NCBI GenBank assembly: GCA_963675185.2
Contig: CAXXOH010000001.1
Location: 1 to 64,000 of the forward strand
Direction: 5' to 3'
Length of the DNA: 64,000 bases
From: Ilyobacter_A sp963675185
GTDB lineage: Bacteria; Fusobacteriota; Fusobacteriia; Fusobacteriales; Fusobacteriaceae
In this document: piece by piece, positions 1 through 7,788 of the stretch
Position numbering within the stretch: the stretch's first letter is position 1
How the letters are laid out: every line of letters starts with the position of its first letter
The notes under the pieces: generated by a model
Databases searched by the model: none
What the model saw: the letters and a program-made list of their open reading frames with translations, nothing else
What the model was told of the DNA's origin: nothing
Translations under genes and position numbers: made by a program

Positions 1-161
1 CCCAATTTTTTCATCAGAAATTTACCATTAACTCTGCCTCTTATCACTATATAACCTTCTTTTTCCATTTCTTTATTTATTTCTTTCATAATTTTATAAG
101 CCTTAGACTGCTTCACTTGACATATATTCATCACATCTTCTACTGTCAGCATCGCTTTCAT
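1..161 (-). CDS. Excisionase-like HTH protein, 3' end outside window
   Basis: The reading frame starts at an ATG at 161, preceded by a strong G-rich ribosome site (GGGGGG), and runs off the left edge after 53 residues. It begins MKAMLTVEDVMNICQVKQSK and continues with a helix and a positively charged stretch ending in GRVNGKFLMKK. This is the layout of the small winged-helix excisionase-like DNA-binding proteins of phages and integrative elements. It probably belongs to the leftward phage-like transcript that starts near 885. Family assignment rests on pattern only, and the C-terminus is unseen. Confidence 0.6.
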   Translation of the reverse strand, partial: MKAMLTVEDVMNICQVKQSKAYKIMKEINKEMEKEGYIVIRGRVNGKFLMKKL

Positions 162-172
162 TTATTTCCCCC

Positions 173-308
173 CTAATCTTCTATATCAACATCAGATATT
201 TCAATTTCATTTTTATCTATATTTAAAAATAGATACAACCAAATCCTTTTTTTCTCTCTCAGCAATTTGCTCTGCATAATCTATAAATAAAGGCTGAAAC
301 AAGCTCAT
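173..308 (-). pseudogene. Possible frameshifted small phage-like gene
   Basis: Two short overlapping minus-strand frames look like halves of one gene. The first starts at the ATG at 308 and reads MSLFQPLFIDYAEQIAEREK before stopping at 213. The second frame, ending at 173, supplies an acidic tail LNIDKNEIEISDVDIED. Together they would make one small acidic protein just upstream of the excisionase-like gene. There is no clear ribosome site for either. It may instead be non-coding. Confidence 0.25.
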
Positions 309-315
309 TATTTTT

Positions 316-345
316 CAAAGGGCAGCTGCGGAGCCGCCCTGGGAG
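316..345. other. GC-rich inverted repeat
   Basis: An imperfect hairpin (AGGGC-x-GC ... GC-x-GCCCT) lies between two leftward small genes. It could be a weak terminator or processing site for the 685-to-473 gene, but no clear T-run follows it on the minus strand. Confidence 0.3.
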
Positions 346-472
346 TATTTCATGGAATCCTTAATTTTTTTTGACTACATATAGATTTATCAGTCTACGA
401 TAAGCGCTGCCGTTTTCCAACTATCCGGTTCATAAGAGTTCTGCACCACCCCCTTTCAAGTGCTTTGAATCC

Positions 473-685
473 TCATGCACCTTTCCCCCTCTGCCTGCCG
501 CATCTGAACTTAAGCCTACCAGCATGTATATCGTCCATCAGGCTTTCCAGATAGGCCCTGCCGTATTCCGGGAACTGCATGCATATCAAATCCATCTCAT
601 ACGATTCTACAGCTTCCTGCCTAATGACGCCTGCACTTAAGCCGAACCTCGTCAATATCTCTTTTGCAATCCTTGTTTTGTCCAT
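473..685 (-). CDS. Small hypothetical protein of the phage-like region
   Basis: This is a 70-residue basic protein starting MDKTRIAKEILTRFG. I chose the ATG at 685 because GGAGG lies 7 bases before it; the upstream in-frame ATG at 703 has no such site. It has no recognised domain. An N-terminal helix pair and an Arg/Lys-rich C-terminus (KFRCGRQRGKGA) suggest a nucleic-acid-associated small phage protein. It is the first gene of the leftward transcript driven by the promoter at 885-913 and so is probably under the repressor encoded at 986. Confidence 0.5.
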   Translation of the reverse strand: MDKTRIAKEILTRFGLSAGVIRQEAVESYEMDLICMQFPEYGRAYLESLMDDIHAGRLKFRCGRQRGKGA

Positions 686-792
686 CTCCTGTCCTCCATG
701 CAACTTTTATAAGTATCTACAGCCTTCATCTTGATAAGTTATTAGGTTACGTTTTCAATTAAATTTAAAACTAAAACAATTTCTTTGATCTT

Positions 793-808
793 GATTTAAA
801 TTTAAATT
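793..808. promoter_or_regulatory. Putative repressor operator, imperfect copy
   Basis: The sequence GATTTAAATTTAAATT differs by one base from the perfect 16-bp palindrome at 6,301-6,316. It lies in the leader of the leftward transcript, about 70 bp inside from the main operator at 863. Confidence 0.5.
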
Positions 809-862
809 ATTTTATGTAAAAAATTTTAGAATTAAATACCAATCATAAAAGGCGCAGCGATC

Positions 863-913
863 TTTTGATTTAAATCTTAATCAAATTATACCCCTTCTCT
901 TTTCTACTGTCAA
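863..913 (-). promoter_or_regulatory. Leftward phage-type promoter with overlapping operator
   Basis: On the minus strand TTGACA (913-908), a 17-bp spacer and TATAAT (890-885) form a consensus promoter. Immediately downstream lies the operator TTTTGATTTAAATCTTAATC (863-882 on the plus strand), an imperfect palindrome around GATTTAAATC. The same 20 bases recur inverted at 6,080-6,099, again directly after a -10 box. A repressor bound here would cover the start site. The obvious candidate is the CI/LexA-like protein at 986. Confidence 0.8.
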
Positions 914-985
914 TATTTTTTTTAAAAAAGGTCTATATTTTTCTCGAAAACTCAAGTATAATAAAGAATAGGAGGGATCAACAAT

Positions 986-1657
986 ATGAATGAAAAGTTA
1001 ATCAAGCTTGGAAATGCAGTAAAAAAAGCAAGAGAAGCAAAAGGATATACACATAGAGAACTGGCCAAAATTGCAGATATAAAATCTCCAGGGGAAATCT
1101 CGCAGATAGAAAATGCAAACAGAAAGAACCCAAGTGCAATTACAATAAAGAAAATAGCCAAAGCATTAAGTTTAGACTACTTCCAGCTTTTTTCCTTGAT
1201 AGACTACATTGACAAAAATGACTTAAAATTAGAGGGAAACGCAACGGTCCTTGACGCCAAAATAATCGAACTTCCAGTTTACGGTAAAGCCTCAGCTGGA
1301 AACGGCTATATAAACTTGGACAACATCATCTCACTTAAAAGGGTAATTGCAAACGGTTTCTCAAAAGACAGCTATCTTGTGGAGGTCAGCGGAGACAGCA
1401 TGGAGCCGCAGATATCCGAAGGGTCGTATGCCTTGGTGGACCCGCAGGAGCTGGACTATCTTCCCGGGAAAATTTATGTAGTGACATATGACGAACAGAC
1501 TTTTATAAAGAAAATAGAGCTCCACCAGGACGGGAAACTGATAATACTGAAAAGCTTCAATCCAAAGTATGAGGATGTTGTTTTAATGGGGGATACCATA
1601 AAAGACCTCAAGGTAGAAGGACGGGTTGTTAAGGTTATTAGGGAGCAAAGATTTTAG
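986..1657 (+). CDS. CI/LexA-like phage repressor (HTH-XRE + S24 peptidase)
   Basis: This 223-residue protein has an N-terminal XRE helix-turn-helix (about 7-66, with EISQIENANR) and a C-terminal LexA/CI-type S24 autopeptidase domain (about 95-220). The cleavage site is Ala104-Gly105 (KASAGNG). The catalytic serine is Ser138 in GDSMEP and the lysine is probably Lys175 in TFIKKI. Such repressors bind operators as dimers and self-cleave with RecA during the SOS response. It starts at an ATG with AGGAGGG upstream and a TATAAT at 957-962. It lies between two promoters that share a palindromic operator and is 18 bp from the Vsr gene. Confidence 0.9.
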   Translation: MNEKLIKLGNAVKKAREAKGYTHRELAKIADIKSPGEISQIENANRKNPSAITIKKIAKALSLDYFQLFSLIDYIDKNDLKLEGNATVLDAKIIELPVYGKASAGNGYINLDNIISLKRVIANGFSKDSYLVEVSGDSMEPQISEGSYALVDPQELDYLPGKIYVVTYDEQTFIKKIELHQDGKLIILKSFNPKYEDVVLMGDTIKDLKVEGRVVKVIREQRF

Positions 1658-1675
1658 AACCAAGGATGGATAAAT

Positions 1676-2071
1676 ATGGATAACTTAACAAAAGAACAAA
1701 GAAAAAAGACTATGCAGGCTATAAAGTCTAAAAATACAAAAGCTGAATTAATTTTAAGACGAGAACTTTGGAAAAAAGGATATAGATACAGGAAAAATTA
1801 TTCAAAACTCCCAGGATCTCCAGACATAGTATTTCTAAAACATAAAGTTGTTATTTTTTGTGATGGCGAATTTTGGCATGGCTATAACTGGAGTTCTTCA
1901 AAATATAAGATCAAGACTAACCGAGATTACTGGTGGAAAAAAATTGAAGACAATATGAACAGAGATATGGAAATAAATAAGCAGCTTGAATCTTCCGGGT
2001 GGACTGTTCTCAGATTTTGGAATAAAGATATAATCAAAAACACTCATGAACGCATTCTAGAAATTATATAA
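1676..2071 (+). CDS. vsr: Vsr-like very short patch repair endonuclease
   Basis: The 131-residue product begins DNLTKEQRKKTMQAIKSKNT, the typical Vsr N-terminus, and carries PDIVF (Asp50, the presumed metal ligand) and FCDGEFWHG (61-69). Vsr nicks next to T:G mismatches created by deamination of 5-methylcytosine. Such genes normally accompany a Dcm-type methyltransferase, and none is visible here. The usual Cys after WHG is Tyr70, so a zinc site may be altered. It is 18 bp behind the repressor gene and much more AT-rich than the replication and lysis genes. It may be an orphan repair gene or a defence nuclease carried as phage cargo. Confidence 0.85.
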   Translation: MDNLTKEQRKKTMQAIKSKNTKAELILRRELWKKGYRYRKNYSKLPGSPDIVFLKHKVVIFCDGEFWHGYNWSSSKYKIKTNRDYWWKKIEDNMNRDMEINKQLESSGWTVLRFWNKDIIKNTHERILEII

Positions 2072-2279
2072 AATAAAGTTTATGATAATTTAAAAATATG
2101 ACAAAGATTTTATTTTATTTTATTTTGGTATGAGGTAATATGTTATTGAAAAAAGTGACTATAACCCAAAAAGATAATTCTATATAATACGGTAACTATA
2201 GACAAAGATTTTAAAAGTATATAAATATATATTACATTAAAATTTTTAGTAAAAGATTAATCATAAATCTGGAGGTATT
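2072..2279. other. AT-rich intergenic stretch
   Basis: About 208 bp of very AT-rich sequence separates the Vsr gene from the NUDIX/helicase pair. I see no gene or clear terminator. It probably contains the promoter of the NUDIX gene, whose ribosome site is CTGGAGG just before 2,280. Confidence 0.4.
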
Positions 2280-2672
2280 ATGAAAACAATAGAAGTAGTA
2301 GCAGCTATAATTATAGAAAATGACAAAATTCTATGTACAAAACGAAATTTTAGTAAGTTTGATTATATTTCATATAAATGGGAATTTCCTGGTGGAAAGA
2401 TAGAAAAAGGAGAAACTGAAGAGGAAGCTTTAAAAAGAGAGGTAATTGAGGAGTTAGATTTAAAAATTTTTCAACTAGAAAAATTTTTAACAGTAGATCA
2501 TACTTATCCAGACTTTAGATTAATTATGCATTCATATAAAGCTCATTGTAATAATGAAGAACCTCATTTAAAAGAACATATAGATTATAAATGGTTATCC
2601 AAAGATGAATTAGATAACTTAGATTGGGCTAAAGCTGATATACCTATAGTTGACAAATTAAAAGGAGAATAA
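2280..2672 (+). CDS. MutT/NudG-like NUDIX hydrolase
   Basis: This 130-residue protein carries a full NUDIX box starting GGKIEKGE and ending REVIEELDL. The usual final Gly of the box (REUxEExGU) is Asp. The C-terminus (LSKDELDNLDWAKADIPIVD) resembles MutT/NudG enzymes that hydrolyse oxidised or modified nucleoside triphosphates. Its stop codon is one base before the start of the large nuclease-helicase, so translation is probably coupled. In this setting it may process a nucleotide signal or clear modified nucleotides, but that role is inferred. It is as AT-rich as its partner and unlike the flanking phage-like genes. Confidence 0.88.
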   Translation: MKTIEVVAAIIIENDKILCTKRNFSKFDYISYKWEFPGGKIEKGETEEEALKREVIEELDLKIFQLEKFLTVDHTYPDFRLIMHSYKAHCNNEEPHLKEHIDYKWLSKDELDNLDWAKADIPIVDKLKGE

Positions 2673-2673
2673 G

Positions 2674-5586
2674 ATGTTTCCATATACCGACTTAAGAGAC
2701 TCTTTAGAAAAAGGTTTTATAGATAAGAATTATCATTCAAAAACAACTTATTTACCTGAATTTTTAGTTAATAACAAAAAAGAAAAAACAAAAGTTTTAA
2801 CTACTATTATGAGAGAATTACTAAATTGTCAAGAATTTATATTTTCAGTAGCTTTTTTAACTAAAAGTGGAGTGGCCACTTTAATAAATACTTTTTCAGA
2901 GTTGGAAGAAAAAGGTATTAAGGGGAAAATTTTAGTTTCTCAGTATCAAAACTTTACTCAACCAGAAGCTCTTAGAACACTTTTGAATTTTAAAAATATC
3001 GAATTAAAAATAGTAGTAGATGGGAATTTTCACGCTAAAGGCTATTTATTTAAGAAGAGTGAATGTTATAATCTGATTATTGGAAGTAGCAACCTTACAG
3101 CTCAAGCTTTAACATCTAATAAAGAGTGGAATTTAAAAGTAAGTGCCATGGAAAACTCTAAATTGATATCAGAAACATTAAAAGAAATAATTTATGAATA
3201 TGAGAACGCTTTTACAGTAAATGAAGAATTTATAAACTCTTATGAAGTTATATATAATAAGCAAAAAGAGCTGCTGAGAGAGAACAATATTAGTTTTGAG
3301 GAGAGTTTGAAGATAAAGCCCAACAAAATGCAGATAGAAGCCCTTGCTAATTTAAATAATCTAAGAGCTTCAAATAAGAATAAGGCTCTTTTAATATCTG
3401 CTACAGCAACAGGAAAAACATATTTATCAGCTTTTGATGTAAAAGAACTAAATCCTAAAAAGTTTCTTTTTTTAGTTCATAGGTCGAATATAGCCAAAAA
3501 AGCAATGGATAGTTATAAAAAAATTTTTGGTAATGAAAGAACATATGGTCTATATACTGGAGATAAAAAAGAAATTAAAGCAGATTTTATTTTTGCTACG
3601 ATTCAAACCATATCAAAAGATGAAAATTTAAACTTTTTTTCAAAAGAACACTTTGATTACATAGTTATAGATGAGACTCATAGAGCTGGAGCAGAAACTT
3701 ATCAAAAGATTTTAGGATATTTTGAACCAAAATTTCTTTTAGGAATGACAGCAACCCCAGAAAGAACAGATGGGTTTGATATATTTAATCAGTTTGACTA
3801 TAATATAGCTTATGAAATAAGACTTCATAAAGCTTTAGAAGAAAATATGTTAAGTCCATTTCATTACTATGGAGTAACAGATGTTGTCATAAATAGTGAA
3901 AATATACAAGACGAAAAAGCTTTTACTCTTTTAACCAGTGAAGAAAGAATAAAACAAATAATAGAAAAAGCAAAATTTTATGGTTGTGATAATGGAACGG
4001 TAAGAGGTCTTATTTTTTGTAGTTCTAATAAAGAAAGCAAAGAGTTGGCCAAAATCTTTAATGAAAGAGGCTTTAAAACTATAGCTCTTTCAGGGGGGAG
4101 TTCCGAGGCAGAAAGAGAAGAAGCTATTAAAAAGCTTGAAAGTGACAATATTAATGAAAAAATAGACTATATTTTTAGTGTTGATATTTTTAATGAAGGT
4201 ATAGATATTCCAAAAATAAACCAAATAATTATGTTAAGACCAACTCAATCTGCAATAGTTTTTGTACAACAACTAGGAAGAGGACTAAGAAAAGCAGAAA
4301 ATAAGGAATATTTAACAGTTATAGATTTTATAGGAAATTATTCAAGTAATTATTTAGTACCTATAGCACTTTATGGAGATAAAACTTATAATAAAGATAA
4401 AATAAGAAAATTAATAGCCAGTGGTTCTGCACAAATTCCTGGAGAATCTACTATAAATTTTGATAAAATAGCTAAAGAAAGAATTTTTAAAGCTCTCGAC
4501 CAAGCTAATATGAAGCTAAAAAAGGATTTAGTTAATGACTATGGCTTGTTAAAATATAAACTCGGAAGAATTCCTAAAATGATGGATTTTATAGAGCATA
4601 GTTCAAGAGATGCTTATTTATTTGTTAAATATGCAAAATCCTATTTTAACTTTGTAGCTTCTCAGGAAAATAGCCTAAAAGATGTTTTAAATGAAAGAGA
4701 GATAAAATTATTAGAGCTTTTTTCCAGTGAAATAGCTAATAGTAAAAGAGTAGATGAAGTAATTTTATTTTTAGAACTTTTAGAAAAAGATAATTTCACT
4801 ACGGATAATTTAAAAGATATAATGCTAAAAAATTACGAGATAGAAATTTCAGAAGATGTCTTTGAATCTATAAGAAAAAATATTAACTTTGAATTTGTAA
4901 CAGATAAACTTGATGGAAAATTGGTAAGTGTAAAAGAAAAATTTAATCTGGATATATTAAGTTTAAAAGATAGTTGTTATTCTCTATCAAAAGAGGTAAA
5001 AACCTTTTTAAGGAACCCTATTTTTAAAGAATACTTAAAAGATTTACTTCTTTTTGCTTTAACTGAATATAATGCTTCTTATGATAAATCCAAATTCATT
5101 GATGGGTTCATACTTTATAAAAAGTATTCTAGAAAAGATGTTTTTAGAATACTTAATTGGGAGCAAAATCCAGTAGCTCAAAATGTTGGTGGATATATTA
5201 TAAGTCCAGATAAAACTAATTGTCCAATATTTGTAAATTATCATAAAGCAGAAGATATTTCCAATACCACAAAATATGAGGATGGATTTTTAAATAGATA
5301 TGAGTTTCAATGGTTGTCTAAAAGTAGAAGAAATTTGGAAAGTCCAGATGTTAAAATGATCAGAAATTACAAAACAGGATTAAGAATCTCTTTATTTATT
5401 AAGAAAAGTAATGATGAAGATAGTGAATTTTATTATATGGGAGACGTTAAACCTATAGATAATAGTTTTGTACAAGAATATATGTCCACTGATGCTGGGA
5501 AAAAAGTTTCAGTAGTAAAAATGATTTTAGAAATGCAACATCCAGTAGATGAAGATATATATGAATATATAACAAAAGAAAATTAG
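2674..5586 (+). CDS. PLD nuclease - SF2 helicase - DUF3427 protein, candidate defence effector
   Basis: The 970-residue protein starts with a phospholipase-D-like nuclease domain (about 40-160; His120-x-Lys122 and GSSNLT at 137-142). A DEAD/DEAH-type SF2 helicase follows (about 215-560): Walker A ATATGKT (243-249), DETH (333-336), GMTATPERTDG and QQLGRGLRKA. The C-terminal part (about 600-970) matches the DUF3427 region of such helicases. Proteins with this order cut and unwind DNA and are often found in defence or mobile islands. It follows the NUDIX gene by 1 bp. It has no membrane segment and is presumably cytoplasmic. The specific target is unknown. Confidence 0.88.
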   Translation: MFPYTDLRDSLEKGFIDKNYHSKTTYLPEFLVNNKKEKTKVLTTIMRELLNCQEFIFSVAFLTKSGVATLINTFSELEEKGIKGKILVSQYQNFTQPEALRTLLNFKNIELKIVVDGNFHAKGYLFKKSECYNLIIGSSNLTAQALTSNKEWNLKVSAMENSKLISETLKEIIYEYENAFTVNEEFINSYEVIYNKQKELLRENNISFEESLKIKPNKMQIEALANLNNLRASNKNKALLISATATGKTYLSAFDVKELNPKKFLFLVHRSNIAKKAMDSYKKIFGNERTYGLYTGDKKEIKADFIFATIQTISKDENLNFFSKEHFDYIVIDETHRAGAETYQKILGYFEPKFLLGMTATPERTDGFDIFNQFDYNIAYEIRLHKALEENMLSPFHYYGVTDVVINSENIQDEKAFTLLTSEERIKQIIEKAKFYGCDNGTVRGLIFCSSNKESKELAKIFNERGFKTIALSGGSSEAEREEAIKKLESDNINEKIDYIFSVDIFNEGIDIPKINQIIMLRPTQSAIVFVQQLGRGLRKAENKEYLTVIDFIGNYSSNYLVPIALYGDKTYNKDKIRKLIASGSAQIPGESTINFDKIAKERIFKALDQANMKLKKDLVNDYGLLKYKLGRIPKMMDFIEHSSRDAYLFVKYAKSYFNFVASQENSLKDVLNEREIKLLELFSSEIANSKRVDEVILFLELLEKDNFTTDNLKDIMLKNYEIEISEDVFESIRKNINFEFVTDKLDGKLVSVKEKFNLDILSLKDSCYSLSKEVKTFLRNPIFKEYLKDLLLFALTEYNASYDKSKFIDGFILYKKYSRKDVFRILNWEQNPVAQNVGGYIISPDKTNCPIFVNYHKAEDISNTTKYEDGFLNRYEFQWLSKSRRNLESPDVKMIRNYKTGLRISLFIKKSNDEDSEFYYMGDVKPIDNSFVQEYMSTDAGKKVSVVKMILEMQHPVDEDIYEYITKEN

Positions 5587-5697
5587 TTTAAATTCGTAAT
5601 GGTTAAGCTTTATAAAAAGTTTTGATTTGTATTCAATATCAGATGCTGTTGAAAGAGAAAAAAAGTCTGAAGTTAAACTAAACCTTGATAGCGTTTT

Positions 5698-5737
5698 ATT
5701 TATTTGCGTGTTAAAAAATTTTAACACGCAAATAAAT
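5698..5737. repeat. Perfect 19-bp inverted repeat
   Basis: Two 19-base arms (5,698-5,716 and 5,719-5,737), including GCGTGTTAAAA and its complement, are separated by two bases. The site lies about 110 bp after the helicase stop. It can form a long AT-rich hairpin and may terminate transcription. However, no distinct T-run follows it, so a recombination or protein-binding site is also possible. Confidence 0.75.
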
Positions 5738-5783
5738 TCTTACTTAGCTGGATTTCTAAAATTAAATAAAACCTTTCTATAAT

Positions 5784-5861
5784 TTAATTTATACAATCGT
5801 TCGATAATCGTTTAATAATTATTCGAGCAAGATGCACTTTCTGATTTTCATTATTACCCAT
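5784..5861 (-). CDS. Possible 25-residue small protein
   Basis: A minus-strand ORF reads MGNNENQKVHLARIIIKRLS and ends NDCIN. AAAGGA lies 5 bases before its ATG. It is short and unrecognised, but the ribosome site and amphipathic basic helix make it worth listing. The rest of 5,587-6,048 holds only the 19-bp inverted repeat at 5,698 and otherwise nothing I recognise. Confidence 0.25.
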   Translation of the reverse strand: MGNNENQKVHLARIIIKRLSNDCIN

Positions 5862-6048
5862 GTATATCCTTTACTAAAAAACTCAATTTTATGCAAAAAT
5901 GAGATACGACCTCCGTCCTATAAATCCAAAATGATCTTGCTGTACATATAGAACTCGTCTCCTTTATTTTTATAAAACTATACCTTAATTCTACCTCTAC
6001 AAAAGTCAGTTTTCAAGCCAACAATATATATTGTTTTTAAATTCTATA

Positions 6049-6099
6049 TTGACATGAAATAAAAAACAAGGTATATTTCGATTAAGATTTAAATCAAAA
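6049..6099 (+). promoter_or_regulatory. Rightward phage-type promoter with overlapping operator
   Basis: TTGACA (6,049-6,054), a 17-bp spacer and TATATT (6,072-6,077) are followed three bases later by the operator at 6,080-6,099. This is the exact reverse complement of the 20-base operator at 863-882. The promoter drives the AbrB-like gene at 6,119 and probably the replication/lysis operon. The repressor encoded at 986 probably binds here. Confidence 0.8.
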
Positions 6100-6118
6100 A
6101 CTAGTTAAAGGAGTTTGT

Positions 6119-6283
6119 ATGATTCTATTTTTAGGAGAACGGAAAATATTCAACACCGGCAATTCTAGGGGGATAACCATTCCCAACGCTGTAGTTAAAG
6201 AGATACAGAAAATTCATCCATGTGATGTTGTGGATGTTTTTTACGATGATGAAAAAAAGGAAATTATACTAAAGATAAAGTAA
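6119..6283 (+). CDS. AbrB/MazE-type transcriptional regulator
   Basis: This 54-residue protein reads MILFLGERKIFNTGNSRGIT and continues IPNAVVKEIQ. That is the swapped-hairpin SpoVT/AbrB DNA-binding fold (about 7-50, GNSRGITIP core). AAAGGAG stands 5 bases before the ATG. It is the first gene of the rightward transcript and could act as an early switch protein, much as Cro does, or as an antitoxin. No toxin gene adjoins it. It lies between two copies of the palindromic operator (6,080 and 6,301). Confidence 0.8.
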   Translation: MILFLGERKIFNTGNSRGITIPNAVVKEIQKIHPCDVVDVFYDDEKKEIILKIK

Positions 6284-6300
6284 ATTTTTTTGCCTTTCAA

Positions 6301-6316
6301 GATTTAAATTTAAATC
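6301..6316. promoter_or_regulatory. Perfect 16-bp palindromic operator
   Basis: GATTTAAATTTAAATC is a perfect palindrome between the AbrB-like gene and the replication gene. It shares the GATTTAAATC half-sites with 863-882 and 6,080-6,099. A near-identical copy lies at 793-808. It could be a second-class operator for the repressor or a site for the AbrB-like protein. Confidence 0.65.
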
Positions 6317-6381
6317 AAATTCACTGTTTTTCACGGAAATTAGAAGATAAACAAGCATAGCTTTTCAAAGAGGAGGATAAA

Positions 6382-7257
6382 ATGAGAAAGTACATAATGG
6401 GATTTTCGCAGGCCAGGCTTATAGAGCTGGGGGTCAACCTCACCCAGGCAGCTATCCTGAGGTGGTTTATAGACTTCAAGGATACAGACAGGATGAAAAG
6501 GATCATTGTAGAAGACAAGCCCTTCTACTGGATCTCCTACAAAAAAGTGGCAGACGACAATCCCCTTTTGGGCATAAAGTCAGACGGCAGCTATAAAGAG
6601 CCTTCCAGAGACACCATATACAGACACTTCCAAAAGCTCGTAAAAGCTGGCATCCTTGAAATGGTGTGCATAAAAGAGCAGACCTTTTTTGCAACTGGGA
6701 AGGTGTACAAGACCCTTGTGGCGGAGGACACGGATCTAAATGAAAAGGCTGAAAAAAAGCTCCAGAAGGGGGCAAGAAAAGACAAGGCCCTTGGAAAAAA
6801 ACTGGAGGGATCGGAAGAAAATCCGAAGCACCTCGGGGAAAAATCCGAACAGGCCTCGGAAAAAATTCCGACATATAGAGGGTTATCTAATAGAGAGTTA
6901 ATTATAGAAAACATAGAAGAAGAAAAAACAGCCGCCCAGGCTGACCCCGATCCAGACATTTTTGTCACCCAAATTTTGGACCTCTACACAAGGCTGAAGC
7001 TGAAGCCCTATGAGATACCGCCGGTGCATTTAATAAGATCAGCTGTAAAAAAATACGGTCTGCCCAAGGTAAGCAGGGCTCTTGAAAAAGCTTCCATGAA
7101 TCCATGGGTGATACGCAACAAATCCATAGACGACGTATTCGACCACGTATTCATCAGGGAGGCATTAAACGGGAAATGGGACCTCAAGGAGAGGGGAGTA
7201 AAGGCTGGGCTGGGTGCAAAAGATGACGAGTCGGTAGAAGAGTGGCTGAACAGTTAG
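6382..7257 (+). CDS. Phage replication initiator-like protein
   Basis: The 291-residue product has an N-terminal winged-helix region (about 1-110; MGFSQARLIELGVNLTQAAI, then SRDTIYRHFQKLVKAGIL), a charged low-complexity linker (about 125-180) and a C-terminal helical domain (about 195-270). This layout matches phage replisome organisers (G38P/DnaD-related type), which open the origin and recruit helicase. AGGAGG precedes the ATG. The Lys/Glu/Ala-rich linker often holds the phage origin in such genes. The next gene resembles a helicase loader, which supports the call. GC is clearly higher than in the upstream cargo. Confidence 0.7.
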   Translation: MRKYIMGFSQARLIELGVNLTQAAILRWFIDFKDTDRMKRIIVEDKPFYWISYKKVADDNPLLGIKSDGSYKEPSRDTIYRHFQKLVKAGILEMVCIKEQTFFATGKVYKTLVAEDTDLNEKAEKKLQKGARKDKALGKKLEGSEENPKHLGEKSEQASEKIPTYRGLSNRELIIENIEEEKTAAQADPDPDIFVTQILDLYTRLKLKPYEIPPVHLIRSAVKKYGLPKVSRALEKASMNPWVIRNKSIDDVFDHVFIREALNGKWDLKERGVKAGLGAKDDESVEEWLNS

Positions 7258-7265
7258 GAGGGTTT

Positions 7266-7739
7266 ATGGACAAGACATTTTTCAAAAAGCAGATGGAAAG
7301 GCTGGAAAAAATCTATGCAGGGTACAGCACGGACAAGCTGAGGGCCTACTATGATGAGCTCGAGTTTATGGCAGAAGACAAGCTCAAGCGGGGGATAGAC
7401 CGGCTGATACAAAAAAGGCAGGGCAGCTTTTTCCCACAGGTGGCTGAAATAATCCACTACTGCAACACCACCAGGATAAACTCTGCTACCCCGGAAGAAA
7501 GCGAAAAGGCCATGGAAAAACGCAGGCAGGCTTTTCACAACAAGCTCAAAAGCTTTGAAAAGATGGAAGCCATGAACAAGGCCTACAGCAGGCTCACTGA
7601 TGAAAAGAAAAAAGAGGTGAAGAATACGGCCTTTGAAATGATGCACAGCGACAGGGTCTACGAGGGGGTCTACCGGATTATGTTTGAGAACCACTATAAA
7701 TTCAGGGCCATGGAAAAGCTGGGGATAGACAGCAGCTAG
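7266..7739 (+). CDS. Helicase loader/inhibitor-like protein (G39P type)
   Basis: I start this gene at the ATG at 7,266 because TAGGAGG lies just before it; an earlier in-frame ATG at 7,242 overlaps the previous gene and lacks a site. The 157-residue protein is helical. Its section AYYDELEFMAEDKLKRGIDR, followed by SFFPQVAEI, resembles the N-terminal domain of phage loader-and-inhibitor-of-helicase proteins such as SPP1 G39P. It follows the initiator-like gene directly, as in SPP1-type replication modules. No replicative helicase gene follows, so the host DnaB may be used. Similarity is recognised by eye only. Confidence 0.55.
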   Translation: MDKTFFKKQMERLEKIYAGYSTDKLRAYYDELEFMAEDKLKRGIDRLIQKRQGSFFPQVAEIIHYCNTTRINSATPEESEKAMEKRRQAFHNKLKSFEKMEAMNKAYSRLTDEKKKEVKNTAFEMMHSDRVYEGVYRIMFENHYKFRAMEKLGIDSS

Positions 7740-7788
7740 GACGAAGGAATTATGTGGAAATGAAACTCAAACCATAAGGGGGGCTGAA

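Noticed and set aside
6503..6968. Long antisense frames over the replication initiator gene
   Set aside because: They are Pro/Ser/Cys-rich shadow frames of a GC-richer coding gene with no ribosome sites.
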